Of a stretch of 64,000 nt of DNA, positions 34,561 through 47,000 are shown one piece after another. Under the pieces are notes generated by a model. It was not told where the DNA came from. It did not search any database and saw only the letters and a program-made list of their open reading frames with translations. Where the stretch lies: positions 23,095,390-23,159,389 of the forward strand of contig CM055102.1 of the NCBI GenBank assembly GCA_029204225.1, given 5' to 3'. The position numbers and the translations under genes were made by a program. The first letter of the stretch is position 1. The number at the start of each line of letters is the position of its first letter. Source of the DNA: Diphasiastrum complanatum. Its lineage: Eukaryota; Streptophyta; Lycopodiopsida; Lycopodiales; Lycopodiaceae.

Positions 34561-34588
34561 CACTTTTGTGCGCATGCGCACAAAAGTG
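34561..34588. repeat. Perfect 28-base palindrome
   Basis: The half CACTTTTGTGCGCA is followed at once by its exact complement TGCGCACAAAAGTG, with no spacer. The centre is the alternating purine-pyrimidine string GTGCGCATGCGCAC. The flanking bases do not extend the symmetry. Confidence 0.95.
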
Positions 34589-34740
34589 CGCATAAAACCC
34601 TTGGTCACTTGACTAGACATAACATGTCATCAAATGATTGAATTGTATGTGGAACTAGAATTGACTCTTCATTGTGTTATCGGGAGACATAAAACAAATT
34701 TTTCTCAATTGATGGCAATTTACCCTGAAAAAAATTCAAT

Positions 34741-34865
34741 TTTCAGCACTTTTCAATACTTCACATGGGTAACTTTAGGTGCACTTATATATCTCTATAG
34801 GACTCCAAATTTTGATTTTTTTTCTATAGAAATGTTTCTTTGGTCATAAAGAATTTTTGAAAGTA
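34741..34865 (+). repeat. Dispersed repeat, copy a
   Basis: It shares the order TTTCAATA, ATGGGTAACTTTAG, TGCAC, TATCTCTATAG, ACTCCAAAT and TTGGTCATA with copies b and c at 39703 and 39901, all in the same direction. No coding sign; the family is not recognised. Confidence 0.6.
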
Positions 34866-37800
34866 GATAGCCAACTAGCTACGCAATTTTGTCCTAATTC
34901 GAGTGGAATAAAAAATCTAAAGAATGCACTGTATGCAACATTGATAATTGAATTATTGAGATTGTGTAGTAATTTCATGATTTGTTGAAATTTCAAAATA
35001 TAGTACAAATTAATTAATGGTTTGTCTTGTGATGCTAATCGTAGGCATATATTGTATTGAAACTGAGATACAAAAATTCGTAGTCAAAGGATCGTCATTT
35101 TTTATTATTTTCAGTTCATTTCAATGACATAAGACATGATTTGTTTAACATCTTTAAAAAAAAAAAGTTTACAAAATTTAGTTTTTTGAAGTAAATTTTG
35201 TATTCGTAATACATGTGTTAGATGTCGTCGTATTGTAACTAAAAAGAAGTTGCATTTTCAAAACTAGAATAACAAATAACAAAATATAATAGGAGTCTAT
35301 CTCTCTATCAAAGACAAAATTGTCATTGCCAAAAAGATACATGTAATCAAGTACTTACTAATTACAAGACTTAGATGGATGTACTAACAACGTGAAAGCT
35401 TATAATTAAACTGAGATTTTAGAGTTCTCATTAGTTAGTCATATTACTTATATATAGATCAACTTTGGAAATTCATTTTTTATTTCAACAAAGTTATTTT
35501 TGGACTTGAAAATATTATAAAAGGGAGACCAACATTGACTTTAAACAATTTGTAACAAGTTTCAATTCTTCTTTCATGAGTATCTCTTTTTTATTAAATC
35601 TACCATTTAATTATTCAACTATTGTGATCATAATTGTCATGGAACGAAAACAAGCGAATGTGTCGCATACATGGTGTTGCACAAGAATCAAGTTTCAGTT
35701 CTTTTTATAAATCTCTGTCTTATGAGATGAATTCATTCTTTAATTACTTTGTAATAAGTGCCCTTACTTCTAAACAATTTGTATCAAATTTCAGCACTTT
35801 TTTTTTATTATTTTCTCATGAATTTATCATTTAATTGCTCAATGTCTTCTTAATTCGTGTGTATGATTATTGACATGGTTATTATAATCTTATTTAGAAA
35901 TTTAGCTATAGATCTCAATATACTATGAAATTGTAAGTAGAGTATTATAAATTGGGTTTTGCTACCAATCAATCAACAAGCTAACTTACCATTCTGAGCT
36001 TAGGCTTCATACACATGTTCATTTGTTTCGACTAAATTATCCTATCAAAAAGTAAAGGGCATTGTAAAAACAAATTTGAATTTTACTAAGAATTTAATAA
36101 TATCATTATTGTTATTTGTCAAGAAAAAAATCATTGATCGTATATTTTGTTCTATTTGCTAATTTTATTTTCCATTAGTTTTACTCCACTTTGCAAGACA
36201 TATCATTCATTATTTTTATTTGAGAAAACATTGAGAGAGCTTTGTAGAATATTTGAAATATTCTCATAATGTTAGCATTTGTTAGAAAAAGTCTTTTTGA
36301 TCAAGTATAAGATGCCAAAAAAGAGGTGGCAATTTTCCTCTCAATTTTATAAACTAAGAGATTCGCCTTTCTCCAAAAGGCCACTGCAATATGAAAAATG
36401 AAATTCGAAATTGCCAATTGCAAATTGCCATGGAATATTTCAAATAGTCTACAAAGCTCGCACATTGTCTTTTCAAACAATAGTTTTTGTTCTATATTTC
36501 TTGAATTTTAATCACAAAAATAGCATAATATACAATTTTATGATCAATTAAAATTTCTCATGATTTGGTACATTCTTTTTTTCATATTCTTACAAATATG
36601 AAAAACGTATATGTTTGGAAATGATTCTATTTTTGTAAATTATATCAAAAAAAGAAAAAGTTATAAGATAAAATTATCAGTCTGTTTCTTAAGAAAGAAT
36701 CATAATTATGATTTTTCTTTGAGACTGATTTTAAAATTTTGGAGATTTTTTGAAACATGATTGAGAAATCAGTTGACAACTGGCTTGGAGGTCAAATTTC
36801 GAAGACTCCATAAATCTACAACATACAAACCCCTATCCTAATTGCACTTGCATTTCGCCTGTTTTTCTACATGCAAGCTCCATTGCTTTTCTACATCAAA
36901 AGAAAAAAGAAAAAGCTCATCTATTGCAAAGCTTCATTGTTTTCCTACAAGATTGCATCACCACTACTTTCCTACATGCCTTTCTACGAACAACTACCAC
37001 ACATGAAGTTCCTATTTTATGCATAAAATCAAAATCATTGATTACAACACTATCAATGCTACAGAACATGCCACATAGGTATGCTCTCTAAGCAGATAAC
37101 ATGAATTCAAGTATAGGACAAAATTGTAACCAACCTACCTGAGCTTATGTACTAAATTATAGATGATAAGTCCAACTTATCCGAAGAACAAGAATGATAG
37201 GTTGAATACGTATGTCAAAGGCATTCAGTGCTACACTTGTCCTAACAAAGATTCATTACTCATGAAATAATATTTCTATAGTTACTTGGCGGAGGCGATA
37301 TTGATGCAAAAAGCACACTTGTGTTTCTTGCACTCGCATACCTACTACTGCTACAGCGATTGACAAAATCAATCGAAAAGCAAAAGAATGGATTATGTTA
37401 ATGTTTCAACGACTATCCTTGGCTCCACAAAAATTAATATGCGATTTTTTGATTATTCTATATGTTTGTTAATGACAAACAATCTATCTTTTACGTATCG
37501 TTTTATCTCCTAAATTCAGGTAATTGATATTACTTTTTAATAAGTCATCTATGAAATTATGAATTTCATCACATGCTCTAACAACATCCAGAAAGTTAAG
37601 TGCAAAGTTAACCTTTTTCATCAACTATCTATTACGAAAATGATTGCAAAATACCTAGAAAACTTCCAAAATCTTGATAAGCAATGTATAGAGAAAACAA
37701 AACTCCACCATTTTTCTGCTTGGTGCTGATTTTATGCTCATACACTGAGATTTCGAAGCAGTCTGATAATCAATCTGTAGCAGCATGCATGAAATCGCAG

Positions 37801-38700
37801 TAGGTTCAATGTATCGATAGATGAATTAACTACCTATATACATGACTGAACTTACGTGCATAGATTTGCCACCAGCAGCAACAAGATGTACAAGACTGTG
37901 TACAAGTCTGATCAGGCAGCAATAGGTTTCAAAAACTTAGAGCAATACAATTATTGACAGGTTACAGGTTGCAAGGGCACAACTATGGAGAAGATACTAC
38001 ATTGCTTGCAATTATTACTACAAGGGCATACTATACGGAATGGAACGAGAATCATGATGGTTGAGCTTGAGGGAAGCATAGCAGTGAAATGCTAGCACAC
38101 TTAGGGAAAGCAGGTGCTAAACCGCTCCAATCTAATGGGGATACCTACCAAAAAGACTAATCTGACAGCCATGATTCATCACTACCACTAGCAAGCTTCG
38201 TTAGGTCAGCATGAGAAAGATCAACTGATCATGCACGTTTCTCGCGCTCTCTGCACTTTATAAGGATTTGCTTAGTATGACCATTCCAAAGCTACACGTA
38301 CCAGAAGAAAAGGAATTCCAATTCATGCAAACACAGAAGAATTGTAGTTGCATATTGTTTTGGAAAACGTGGCTGGAAACTACCTGAAAAATTTCAGAAG
38401 TTGTGATTTTTTTAGTCTCTTAGATGCGCGTTGATGCTACCAATCACACAAGTCCACTTGCAAATTACTGTTGCGATCCCTGCAGGTGTAGCTTAGTAAC
38501 ATGCGTAGAGTAGACCTCCAAACTAATCGCTGATGAGAGAAAGACAGGTCTGGTAGGAAACTATACGTCTACATAGAATACATCTCTAAACTTATCGCTG
38601 TTCAGAGAGACAAGTTTGGCAAGAAACTGATCGTTGATGAAAGAGAGACAAAGAGATTTGTGATTTGTGAATTCGTTGGTTAGACAGATTCCAAAAAAGC
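34866..38700. other. AT-rich DNA, no gene seen
   Basis: About 3.8 kb in which I could support no protein domain, RNA gene or retroelement motif. Open frames are short. The base mix becomes less AT-rich after about 37900. Confidence 0.5.
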
Positions 38701-38750
38701 AAATTTCAATTTGCACATTCACGGTGCATGCAAAAACAACTCCACTTCAA

Positions 38751-38900
38751 CGCTGGTGTGGCAGCAAACTGGTCCGTGAGCACATGCACTTCAACACTGA
38801 TCTTTTAATAGCAGAGATTGATAGTAGACTCGTGTGATAGCAAACTGGATCGCTGGTGTGGCAGCAAACTGACCGTTGTGCACATGCTTCAAACGATCAT
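38751..38900 (+). repeat. Two-copy direct repeat at a 100-base distance
   Basis: CGCTGGTGTGGCAGCAAACT occurs at 38751-38770 and again at 38851-38870, each followed by a related string ending GCACATGC. A shorter related string ATAGCAAACTGGATCG lies between at 38838. No function is seen. Confidence 0.7.
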
Positions 38901-39445
38901 CAAAAACATAAAAAGTCCACTAGTTTCATGCAATCATGAGACACACTACATGCAATAAAAAGACACCGCGAACAGAGAAAAACATTCTCAAGTACACTTT
39001 GCGGTGAGAGAGAGAGAAAGAGAGAGAGAGAATTAACTTAGACGCTGCTAAGCAGACATCTCAGGTTTGCTCTGTAATGGGTGTCTCTACTCAGAAAAAA
39101 GTTGTGGACAGCAATGTATTGCTTTAGCTTGCAGAATGAGGAGGACGTTACAAGCTTGAAAAAGGAGGCCACCAGAAACTGATGAAATAGAGGCAGATCA
39201 TGAAACTTACAGCTGCTCTATGTGTAGCAAGTCTTTCCTTGATGAGCATAGTGCATTCATCATCATTGATGCGAAGCTCTACATCTATAACCACCGCCTC
39301 CCACCGACTTCCACAACGGCCACCTGTGTGTCATTTGTCTATCTCCAACCGCCTCCAACACAACTACGGCTCTCTCAGGCCTATACTCATGCGAACGAGA
39401 GAGAAATATAGAGAGAAAGAGCTCGTCTCTCTCAGCCTTGTACTC

Positions 39446-39448
<3 letters not shown>

Positions 39449-39497
<49 letters not shown>
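39449..39497. repeat. AG microsatellite
   Basis: An unbroken run of AG dinucleotides. The Arg-Glu rich frame crossing it (39200-39580) is a by-product of the repeat, not a gene. Shorter GA runs are at 39004-39030. Confidence 0.95.
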
Positions 39498-39501
<4 letters not shown>

Positions 39502-39702
39502 TCTTGCTCTCTTTAGAAAGTCACGTCGACAGATGGACTTTCTATTTTATTCAATGTCAAATCATAACCTTTCATCTTAATGCATATCTACGTTCTATAA
39601 TATGCCATGTGGTTACTTTCTTTGAGCAGATAGCTCAAATTTGGGTATAGGACAAATTGTAAAGAAAGGATTGTAAAAAGCAACTCCAAAAGAGATGCAA
39701 CT

Positions 39703-39845
39703 TTTTAGCACCTTTCAATAATTTTTAGCACGACATGGGTAACTTTAGATGCACGTATCTATCTCTACATAACTCCAAATCGGAAAAAAAAATTGAGAGG
39801 CATGCTTTTATGGTCATATAATACTTTTTAATGTAGACAACCCAA
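39703..39845 (+). repeat. Dispersed repeat, copy b
   Basis: Related to copies at 34741 and 39901. Shared strings in order are CCTTTCAATA, ATGGGTAACTTTAGATGCACG, TATCTATCTCTA, AACTCCAAAT and ATGGTCATATA. Confidence 0.6.
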
Positions 39846-39900
39846 AAAATATTGTTAAAATCATGGTGTTATACACTCAAATATGATATTACTAGTTTCG

Positions 39901-40025
39901 GTGATTTTTATCAGCACTTAAATGAGTAACTTTGGATGCACGTATCTATCTCTATAGACCTCAAAATTCAAATTTTTTTAATAGGCATGTTTTTATAATC
40001 ATATAGAATTTTAAAGAGCAGACAG
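39901..40025 (+). repeat. Dispersed repeat, copy c
   Basis: It follows copy b by about 55 bases in the same direction. Shared strings are TCAGCACTT, GAGTAACTTTGGATGCACG, TATCTATCTCTATAG and ATAATCATATAGAAT. Confidence 0.6.
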
Positions 40026-41570
40026 GCAAAAAATGAATGTAAAATTCACAATAATGTAGTCCCATATATGAAAATATTGAAGTTTTTAACAGTACCCCCA
40101 CATATCTTACATATAAGTTGCTCAAAATGAAGGTCTCAAGTTTTTTAATCGGTGAATGTAGATATGATGAACACACATGTGAAAGGATTTGATGTTATTC
40201 ATCATAGTTGATGAGATATGATTTTTTGAATAAGTGCTTGAATTGCACACTTTTGCGCATTTGGTGATGACTCTAATGTTAAAGAATAAATGAATGATAG
40301 GGAGAAGAACAAGGGAGGGGAGTGAGAGAAGATTCTGGAGAAGCTTTGGTGAAATTCAATTCTCCAAGTGCAAAAAAATAGGTTCACATCGAACCACTAG
40401 AGAAGGTGAGTTTGGGCTTGTCTGGTCCGCAATAGAAAATGGCATTTACCCATTCTTTGAGCCAAAATGTTTGAGCAATAAGTTGATTTCTAAGCGATGG
40501 TTGTTGTCTATCTATTGTTGGCTTTCTAGTGGTTCAATGCTAACACTATGTGTGATGTTTGACTGGCCACTAGAAGGTCATAGGGCAAAGTCCTAGGTTG
40601 GCCTACTAGGTTGGGTTCTTGATATAAAATCTGCAAGAAGCACTACATTCATTGAGTTGTTGTAAGATCGTGTTGGGGAAAGAGCAATGAGCATTGTGAA
40701 TGATTTATAATCACGTCTGCTCGAATACAATATTAAAGAAAATGGAATGTGATCTCATGTCTCTCTCTAGCTCGAAGTTCTTTTTGGGAATGAGAATGAT
40801 GATCAATCTTGTTATGGTCTACCAACAACAGTGCTGGGGAGACATGCGAAGGAGCTACTTGGAAGTTTGTTAGTTTCGAATGAACTGATAATCACTCTAA
40901 CCCAATACAAGACGAAATATTGGGTCTCCAAAATAAATCTTTAAGTCATTTTTTATTGCTGGAATTGTTCTCAACAATTATGATGAATTACATGACTGTG
41001 TGTGTGTGTGCGTGTGTGTGTGTGTTGTCACTCTGAATGAAAAAATCAGGCTCTTAGTAGGTGTCTGTAACAACCATTGAAGAAAATAAAGCAATAGGTG
41101 TCTGTGACAGTCTTTGCTATCTTCGAACAAAGAACTAATTACTTCACAACGTGTATACAATTTATGTAATATATACAAATAAGTAATGCAATAAACAGGT
41201 CAAATGTATTACTCTTTGCAAAAAAAAGATTTATATTCACCACATTTTAGTTTCAAAATTAAGATTTATTTTCACTTTTTAGTCGATCAATTGACTGATT
41301 TATTACTCTAATTCATCGACATCTTCATACATATTGAATCCAACAAGATTAAACCACTAACATCTATTCATCTTTACGTGAAATCATTTGCTCATTCATG
41401 AATCGACCATGTTGTTTCTATCGATGGATCCATCACTCTACATTGATCAAAAATAAAATATTGGAATAGATTTTTTCTTTTGCCATGTGGCAAATCTCCG
41501 AAGGGTTTTTCGTAATTGATATTGCCACTTGTGGCCAACCCAAAAAAATGATTATTATTGAGTGAGTGAT
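40026..41570. other. No gene seen; TG microsatellite at about 40995-41026
   Basis: The stretch has a short (TG)n run with one C interruption at 40995-41026. The frame 40294-40596 is open but shows no domain. No other feature could be supported. Confidence 0.5.
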
Positions 41571-41650
41571 AATTAATAACAAATATTGTGGCATTGCCGC
41601 ACGTTTTTATTTTTTGCCAGTTTTGAATTTCTATATCAAAAAACAATCTA

Positions 41651-42446
41651 AAAATGTATGGGGCACCCACCATGCCACAACATTTTGGGCTGAAATTGTC
41701 TTTAATCACATTATTAGCAGGTGGCCTTGCCAAAAAAGAAAAATTGGCATCGATCTACCACGTGTGAAATCATCTAGAAATCTGATAGAAATCTTTATAT
41801 ACATTTCCTATGGATCAATTGTCAATTGAATTCTAATTCACTCCAGCTTGTTGTTGTCCTCGTTTTTGGGCATATCAAGTGATTCAAAAGATTTTGACAC
41901 AATATATATGCCAGGGGTCAACGGGAGAGCCAATGCTTAGGGAGAGAGCCAATCTATATGCCCTGGTCAAGGGGAGAGAGAGCCAATGCTTAGGGAGTAT
42001 AAAAATGACACATTATTTTGACTGGCGGAGGACTAGGAGATGATTTTGCCGGAGTTTATCTTACTCCTCATCTCAATCTATGTTTTTTCTTTTTCTTTTT
42101 TCATATATTCAGAAATGTACAAGTACAAAAAGATGGCAATCTATGTTTTCAACTTTTGATGATCTGTATATAATAATTTATTTAACAAGCTACTCTCAAA
42201 AATATGCTATAAATAAGTGAAAAAGGACAACTACTGAAAATAGAAGAATACAGCATAGACACTAATCAAAATGTTTGGATCTTATGCACATTGAGAAAAC
42301 CATGGACTCCCTTGTACATCTCCACCAAGCCAAGCCTACAAACCTTTTATTCAAGTGCTAAAACTCACAACACTCACTCCTAATGTGATTAAAGACAATT
42401 TCAGCCCAAAATATTGTGGCGTTGTGGGTGCCACACATGCATTTTA
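41651..42446. repeat. Large inverted repeat pair, possible foldback element
   Basis: The left arm (41651-41713) and right arm (42381-42446, reverse complement) share 32 identical bases starting ATTTTGGGCTGAAATTGTC and a worn outer part around GGCACCCAC and GCCACAA. About 670 bases lie between. A third partial inverted copy (AATATTGTGGCATTGCC) is at 41582-41600. There is no transposase. Target duplications were not found. Confidence 0.6.
41907..42000 (+). repeat. Two-copy tandem repeat of about 52 bases
   Basis: TATATGCC, GGTCAA, GGGAGAG, AGCCAATGCTTAGGGAG occur in this order starting at 41907 and again at 41956. The second copy has small insertions of AG. Confidence 0.75.
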
Positions 42447-42469
42447 AATTTTTTAAACATTCTGACTCA

Positions 42470-44016
42470 TGTTATAACCTGACAGAGGCTCATGTCTCGG
42501 GAGATTGCTCAGTTCTTCTTTGCTGAGAAGGAAAATTATCCCCTAATTCTCCAACTTGTGTTGATCAAAGACTTGCTTGGCCATTTTTTTCCTATTTTTA
42601 GAGCTTGGGCTGCAAACTCGCTATAAACAGCTGATTTAGAAGGAGATATTCCTCCCTTTCTCCCTGCCTAAGATCTTACTGTTTGAAATGAGCAGGAACA
42701 TGTCCAATACAGACATCTCAGATTTTGGATGGATGTTCTGGGTGGGATGACATTTTGTACAATGTCCTGTGGAATGCTGCACAGCTACGATCTCAGTACA
42801 ATAGTACAGTTGAAAAATGTTATTTTTTGCTTTAAAAAGTAGCAAAACGTTGGGCAAGCCAACAGCCACACTAGATTTGAGTTAAAACTATTCTTCGTCC
42901 CAGATTTCAAACAGGACGCAACCTTTTACATCAATATATCCACATATCTACCCAGTGAGTCAAGTTCCTTGCGGTATGGCTCAGACATATATTGTATGCA
43001 AAGCTGAACACATACAGACAATGAGGTTACTCAGCAACACCAAGCTCGAATTTAGCTAAACTACGATAGGCATACTAAGTAGAATACTTTGTTCATTTAT
43101 GACTTTGCTGATGAGGATCCTTGGATATAAGCAACTTCATCATAACATATTATTGTAAACACATCCTTGCTTTGTTAAAGGACATTAAGCTGATGTATTG
43201 ATTATAATGCATGACTTACTGCTGAAAACAACATACCTAGTAAATTCTTTATCATAAGTGCATGAATGCCCAAGAATTATGTACACAAAAATGTGATTGT
43301 TTAGTACATCCAGCATCAAAGCCTTTTTTATTAAGTTCAAGGGGGTCTTACTCACTAGAATGCGTGCCTTTTGTGTAAAATGCCCAATTTCTGAAATTCA
43401 TCGATACTATCAAGCACCATCCAAACGTACTAGGAAAATAATTTTTTAACATTCTAGATTATTGAGCTCAGACCAGCACTACCATCAATAAAAAAGTTCC
43501 AGATACTGTACTGATTCAAAGCCTTTTTTCAAAGTTGGAAAGGTAAGAGCTCACAAAAATGCATGCTTTTCGCATAAAATTCACAATTCCTTAGATGCAT
43601 TAATATTATTTAGCACTAAATCCAAAGGTACCAGGGATATAGTTTTGTAGCAAATACTTCCCACTGATGTTTGGTACCTTAACTTTTTCTCTTGTGTATT
43701 TCAACTACCAGAGATAGCACAACATAAAAGGTCATGTTGTTTTACAAGTTCTAATGCAAAACTTTCTTTTGGACAGACTTAAAACCATTGAATCAAAGAA
43801 CCTATAGCTTACCGATAGGCTTGGCAAGAGTTGATCCCTTCCTAGCAACCAGTTCCATTATAATCCTCGTTTGGTTCTCGGAACGGCAACAGGAAGTACA
43901 TACCTAACTGCAGGTCATGAACTTCGCATTGTTGTCAAACACACAAAATACATAAAGACAATGATTTTGAACCAGTACACTCATCTTTGCCATTTCAGCA
44001 TATTGAGTAACTGTCA
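42470..44016. other. 3' flank of the PPR gene, no other gene seen
   Basis: About 1.5 kb of non-coding DNA downstream of the PPR gene (which is on the minus strand). Two related strings, CTTACTCACTAGAATGCGTGCC (in part) at about 43347 and GAGCTCACAAAAATGCATGC at 43548, with similar following text, suggest an old local duplication. No terminator or RNA gene could be fixed. Confidence 0.4.
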
Positions 44017-47000
44017 TCACCAATAGTCATTACAAGAACATGTCCCATCCTTCGAGACATGATGAAACCGTTTCCCATCTCTCACAATAATGTCTCTTCC
44101 TGTCACCTTACAGATGAATTTTGTTGCCACGTGACAATCAGGACACACCCTGAGATTCTTGATGATCCGCAAAGGTGTTCCCGGAGGTGTGGTTATAAGC
44201 CCATAACAAATTGCCAGCCTCTCACTATGAGTGTTAAGCAACCATTCTTTTTCCTTTTCGCTTGCCACATTATGTAGTACCTGTGAAGTGTCAGGTACAT
44301 AACCTGCCTTCTTAATTGCTGCTGTCAATCTTTCCAACTCAGCATATATTTCCTTTGACCTGGGGTGTGACCTATCTCGAACCATAAATTCATGCATCTT
44401 CCCATGAACCTCAATAGCGCTAATACCTGGCTGCTTTTTTATACCCTTCTCTGCCATCACTCTTCTCACCCTGGCTTTTGCTTCCCACCTGCCAGATGAA
44501 GCATATATATTAGAAAGCATGACATATGGTGCGGAAGTTTGTGGATCTAACTGAAGAAGTTTCTCTGCTGCTCGTTTCCCTCTATCTACGTCCCCATGTA
44601 CTCTGCAGGCTCCAAGCAAGGCCATCCACATTGCTTTATCATCTTTGTATGGCGTCTTGGCAATAAAGTCTTCAGCCTCATCCAAGCGTCCTTTCTGGCC
44701 TAGAAGATTGACCATCGAACCATACTGCTGAACACTCTGTTGTATGCCTTTGTCAACAATCTTGGAATTGAAATAATCACAAGCTTCTTCCAATGGGCCC
44801 ACATTACTGATTGCGTTAAGAACATTTGCTAAAGAAGCGTTATTAGGCTTTATGCCTTGCTGCTGCATCTGCGCAAATAGTTGAAGAGCAAATTTGCCGC
44901 TTCCCTCCTGAGCATAAGCTGAAATCAATGTACTCCATGTGACAGCATCCCGATTCAGCATTTTATCAAAAACTTCTTTTGCTTCTTGCAAACTTCCACA
45001 TTTAACAAACATGTTCACCATAACGTTGCCAGCTTCAACATCCAAGTCAACTTCGTAGTCATCAAGGCGGGTGCTGATCATTTTGGCATCTGAAAGGACT
45101 TTCAATTTAGCACATACATTGAAGATACCCAACAAATTGGTTCTATTTGGCCTTCCACCTTCCAGCTGCATTTGCTTAAAGAGCAAAAGAGCATCTTTGT
45201 CAAGATTATTCTGGATATATAACTTTACCATGGTATTCCATGCACTTGAATCTCGGTGTGAAATTTTCTCAAACATTTGGCGAGCATCTGCTACAGTCCC
45301 ACATCTACCATACATATCCACAAGAGCAGTCCCCACGACAACATCTGTTTCTAAACCCTTCTCAATCGCACAAGCCTGTATAAACTTACCATCTTCTAAG
45401 GATGTGGCTGTGGTACAGGCACTCAGAAGGTTGACAAAGGTGAACCTATCTGGTTCCAAATCTTCTTGCTGCATCGTCTTGAAGAGTTCAAGGGCCACCT
45501 TCTGATTCCCCTCCCGAGCATAAGTAGCAATTATTGCATTCCAAGCAGCAACATCTCGTTGAGAAAGTTTGTCAAATGTTTGGCGAGCCTCCTCACGGCT
45601 ACCACAATTGTCATACATACTGATGAGAGAAGTGCCCACTACAACATCTAGCTCTAAGCCTTCTTCACGAATTAAATTATGGATATTTCTACCCTCCACA
45701 AGCTCTTCTGGGCTGCTACAAGCACCCAGAATGCTCACAAAGGTCGTTTTGTCATATTGCATACCTTCTTCTGGCATCTGGTAAAAAAGTTTACGAGCCA
45801 TTGAGGAATCCCCAATCTGAACACATGCTGCAATCATGGCATTCCATGTTGCAGTACTCCGTTCAGGCATTCTGTTGAAAATTTCAAGAGCACACTGAAG
45901 ATCTCCGCATCGCCCATACATAGAAATGAGAGCATTCCCTACAGCAAGATCTGACTCATATTCATTTTGGATGATGTGCACATGAATAATCTTTGCTTTT
46001 GCCAATTGAGACGGATTGACAAATGCACCAAGCAGATTCAAGAATATGTGCTTGGTTGGTTTTATCCCTTCTTTCTGCATAGAGTCATAAAGTTGAGCAA
46101 CCTTATTGCCATCTCCATTATTGGCATACGCGGCAATCATGGCATTCCATGAAGCCACATCTTTCTCTGGCACTCTGTCAAAAATTTGTCGTGCTTCATC
46201 CAAATTCGAGAACTTTCCATACATGTAGATAAGTGCAGAACTTACAAGAACATCACGTTCCCACTCAGTGCCAAAAAGCGATGAATGAAGCTGCTTGCCC
46301 TCTGCTAATAATGCACAATTCGCACATGCATTGAACAAGTGTACGTAGGTATGCTTGTTACCCTTAAAGCCTTCACGCTGCATTCTGGCAAACATTTCAA
46401 GAGCTCTCAGACCATTGGATTGATGAGCAAAAGCGCCAAGCAAAACATTCCAAGACGACAAATCCTTCTTAGGCATTCTTTCAAATAGCACTTGAGCCTC
46501 ATCAACAAGGTCACACTTTATATACATATGCATGAGAGTATTGACTACATCTATGTCCAAAGATAAACCCCTTTCAACAATTAGGGCATGAATTAACTTG
46601 CCCTCTGCAAGTGAAGCAGGGCCAGACAAAGCTCTAAGGATGCTTAACACAGTGGACTTGTTTGCTACTAGACCTTCTTGCTGCATTTGGTTAAATAATT
46701 CCAGAGCTTTTTTCTCTTGACCGTTCTCTCCGTATGCTGCTATTAATGCATTCCAAGCTTCAACTTCTTTTTTGACTAGTTTTTCAAAGATTTCTTGGGC
46801 AGTATCCAAGCTTTTGCACCTCCCATACATGCGAATAAGAGCACTTGTGACTAGCAAGTCTGAATCAAATCCGTTTTCAACTATCAAAGAATGAATAAGT
46901 TTGCCTTCTGCTAAAGATGCCGGGCTCGTACACGCCCTAAGAACAGTAATTAGTGTTTCCTTGCTCGGAGGAACACCCTCCCACTGCATTTGGCTAAATG

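Noticed and set aside
34453-34849. Two short plus-strand frames around the 28-base palindrome
   Set aside because: One spans the palindrome and the other a dispersed repeat; neither has a domain.
39200-39580. 126-codon frame with an Arg-Glu repeat
   Set aside because: The repeat part is translation of an AG microsatellite, and the rest has no domain.
45071-45784. Plus-strand frames inside the PPR gene
   Set aside because: They are antisense shadows of a strongly conserved minus-strand gene.
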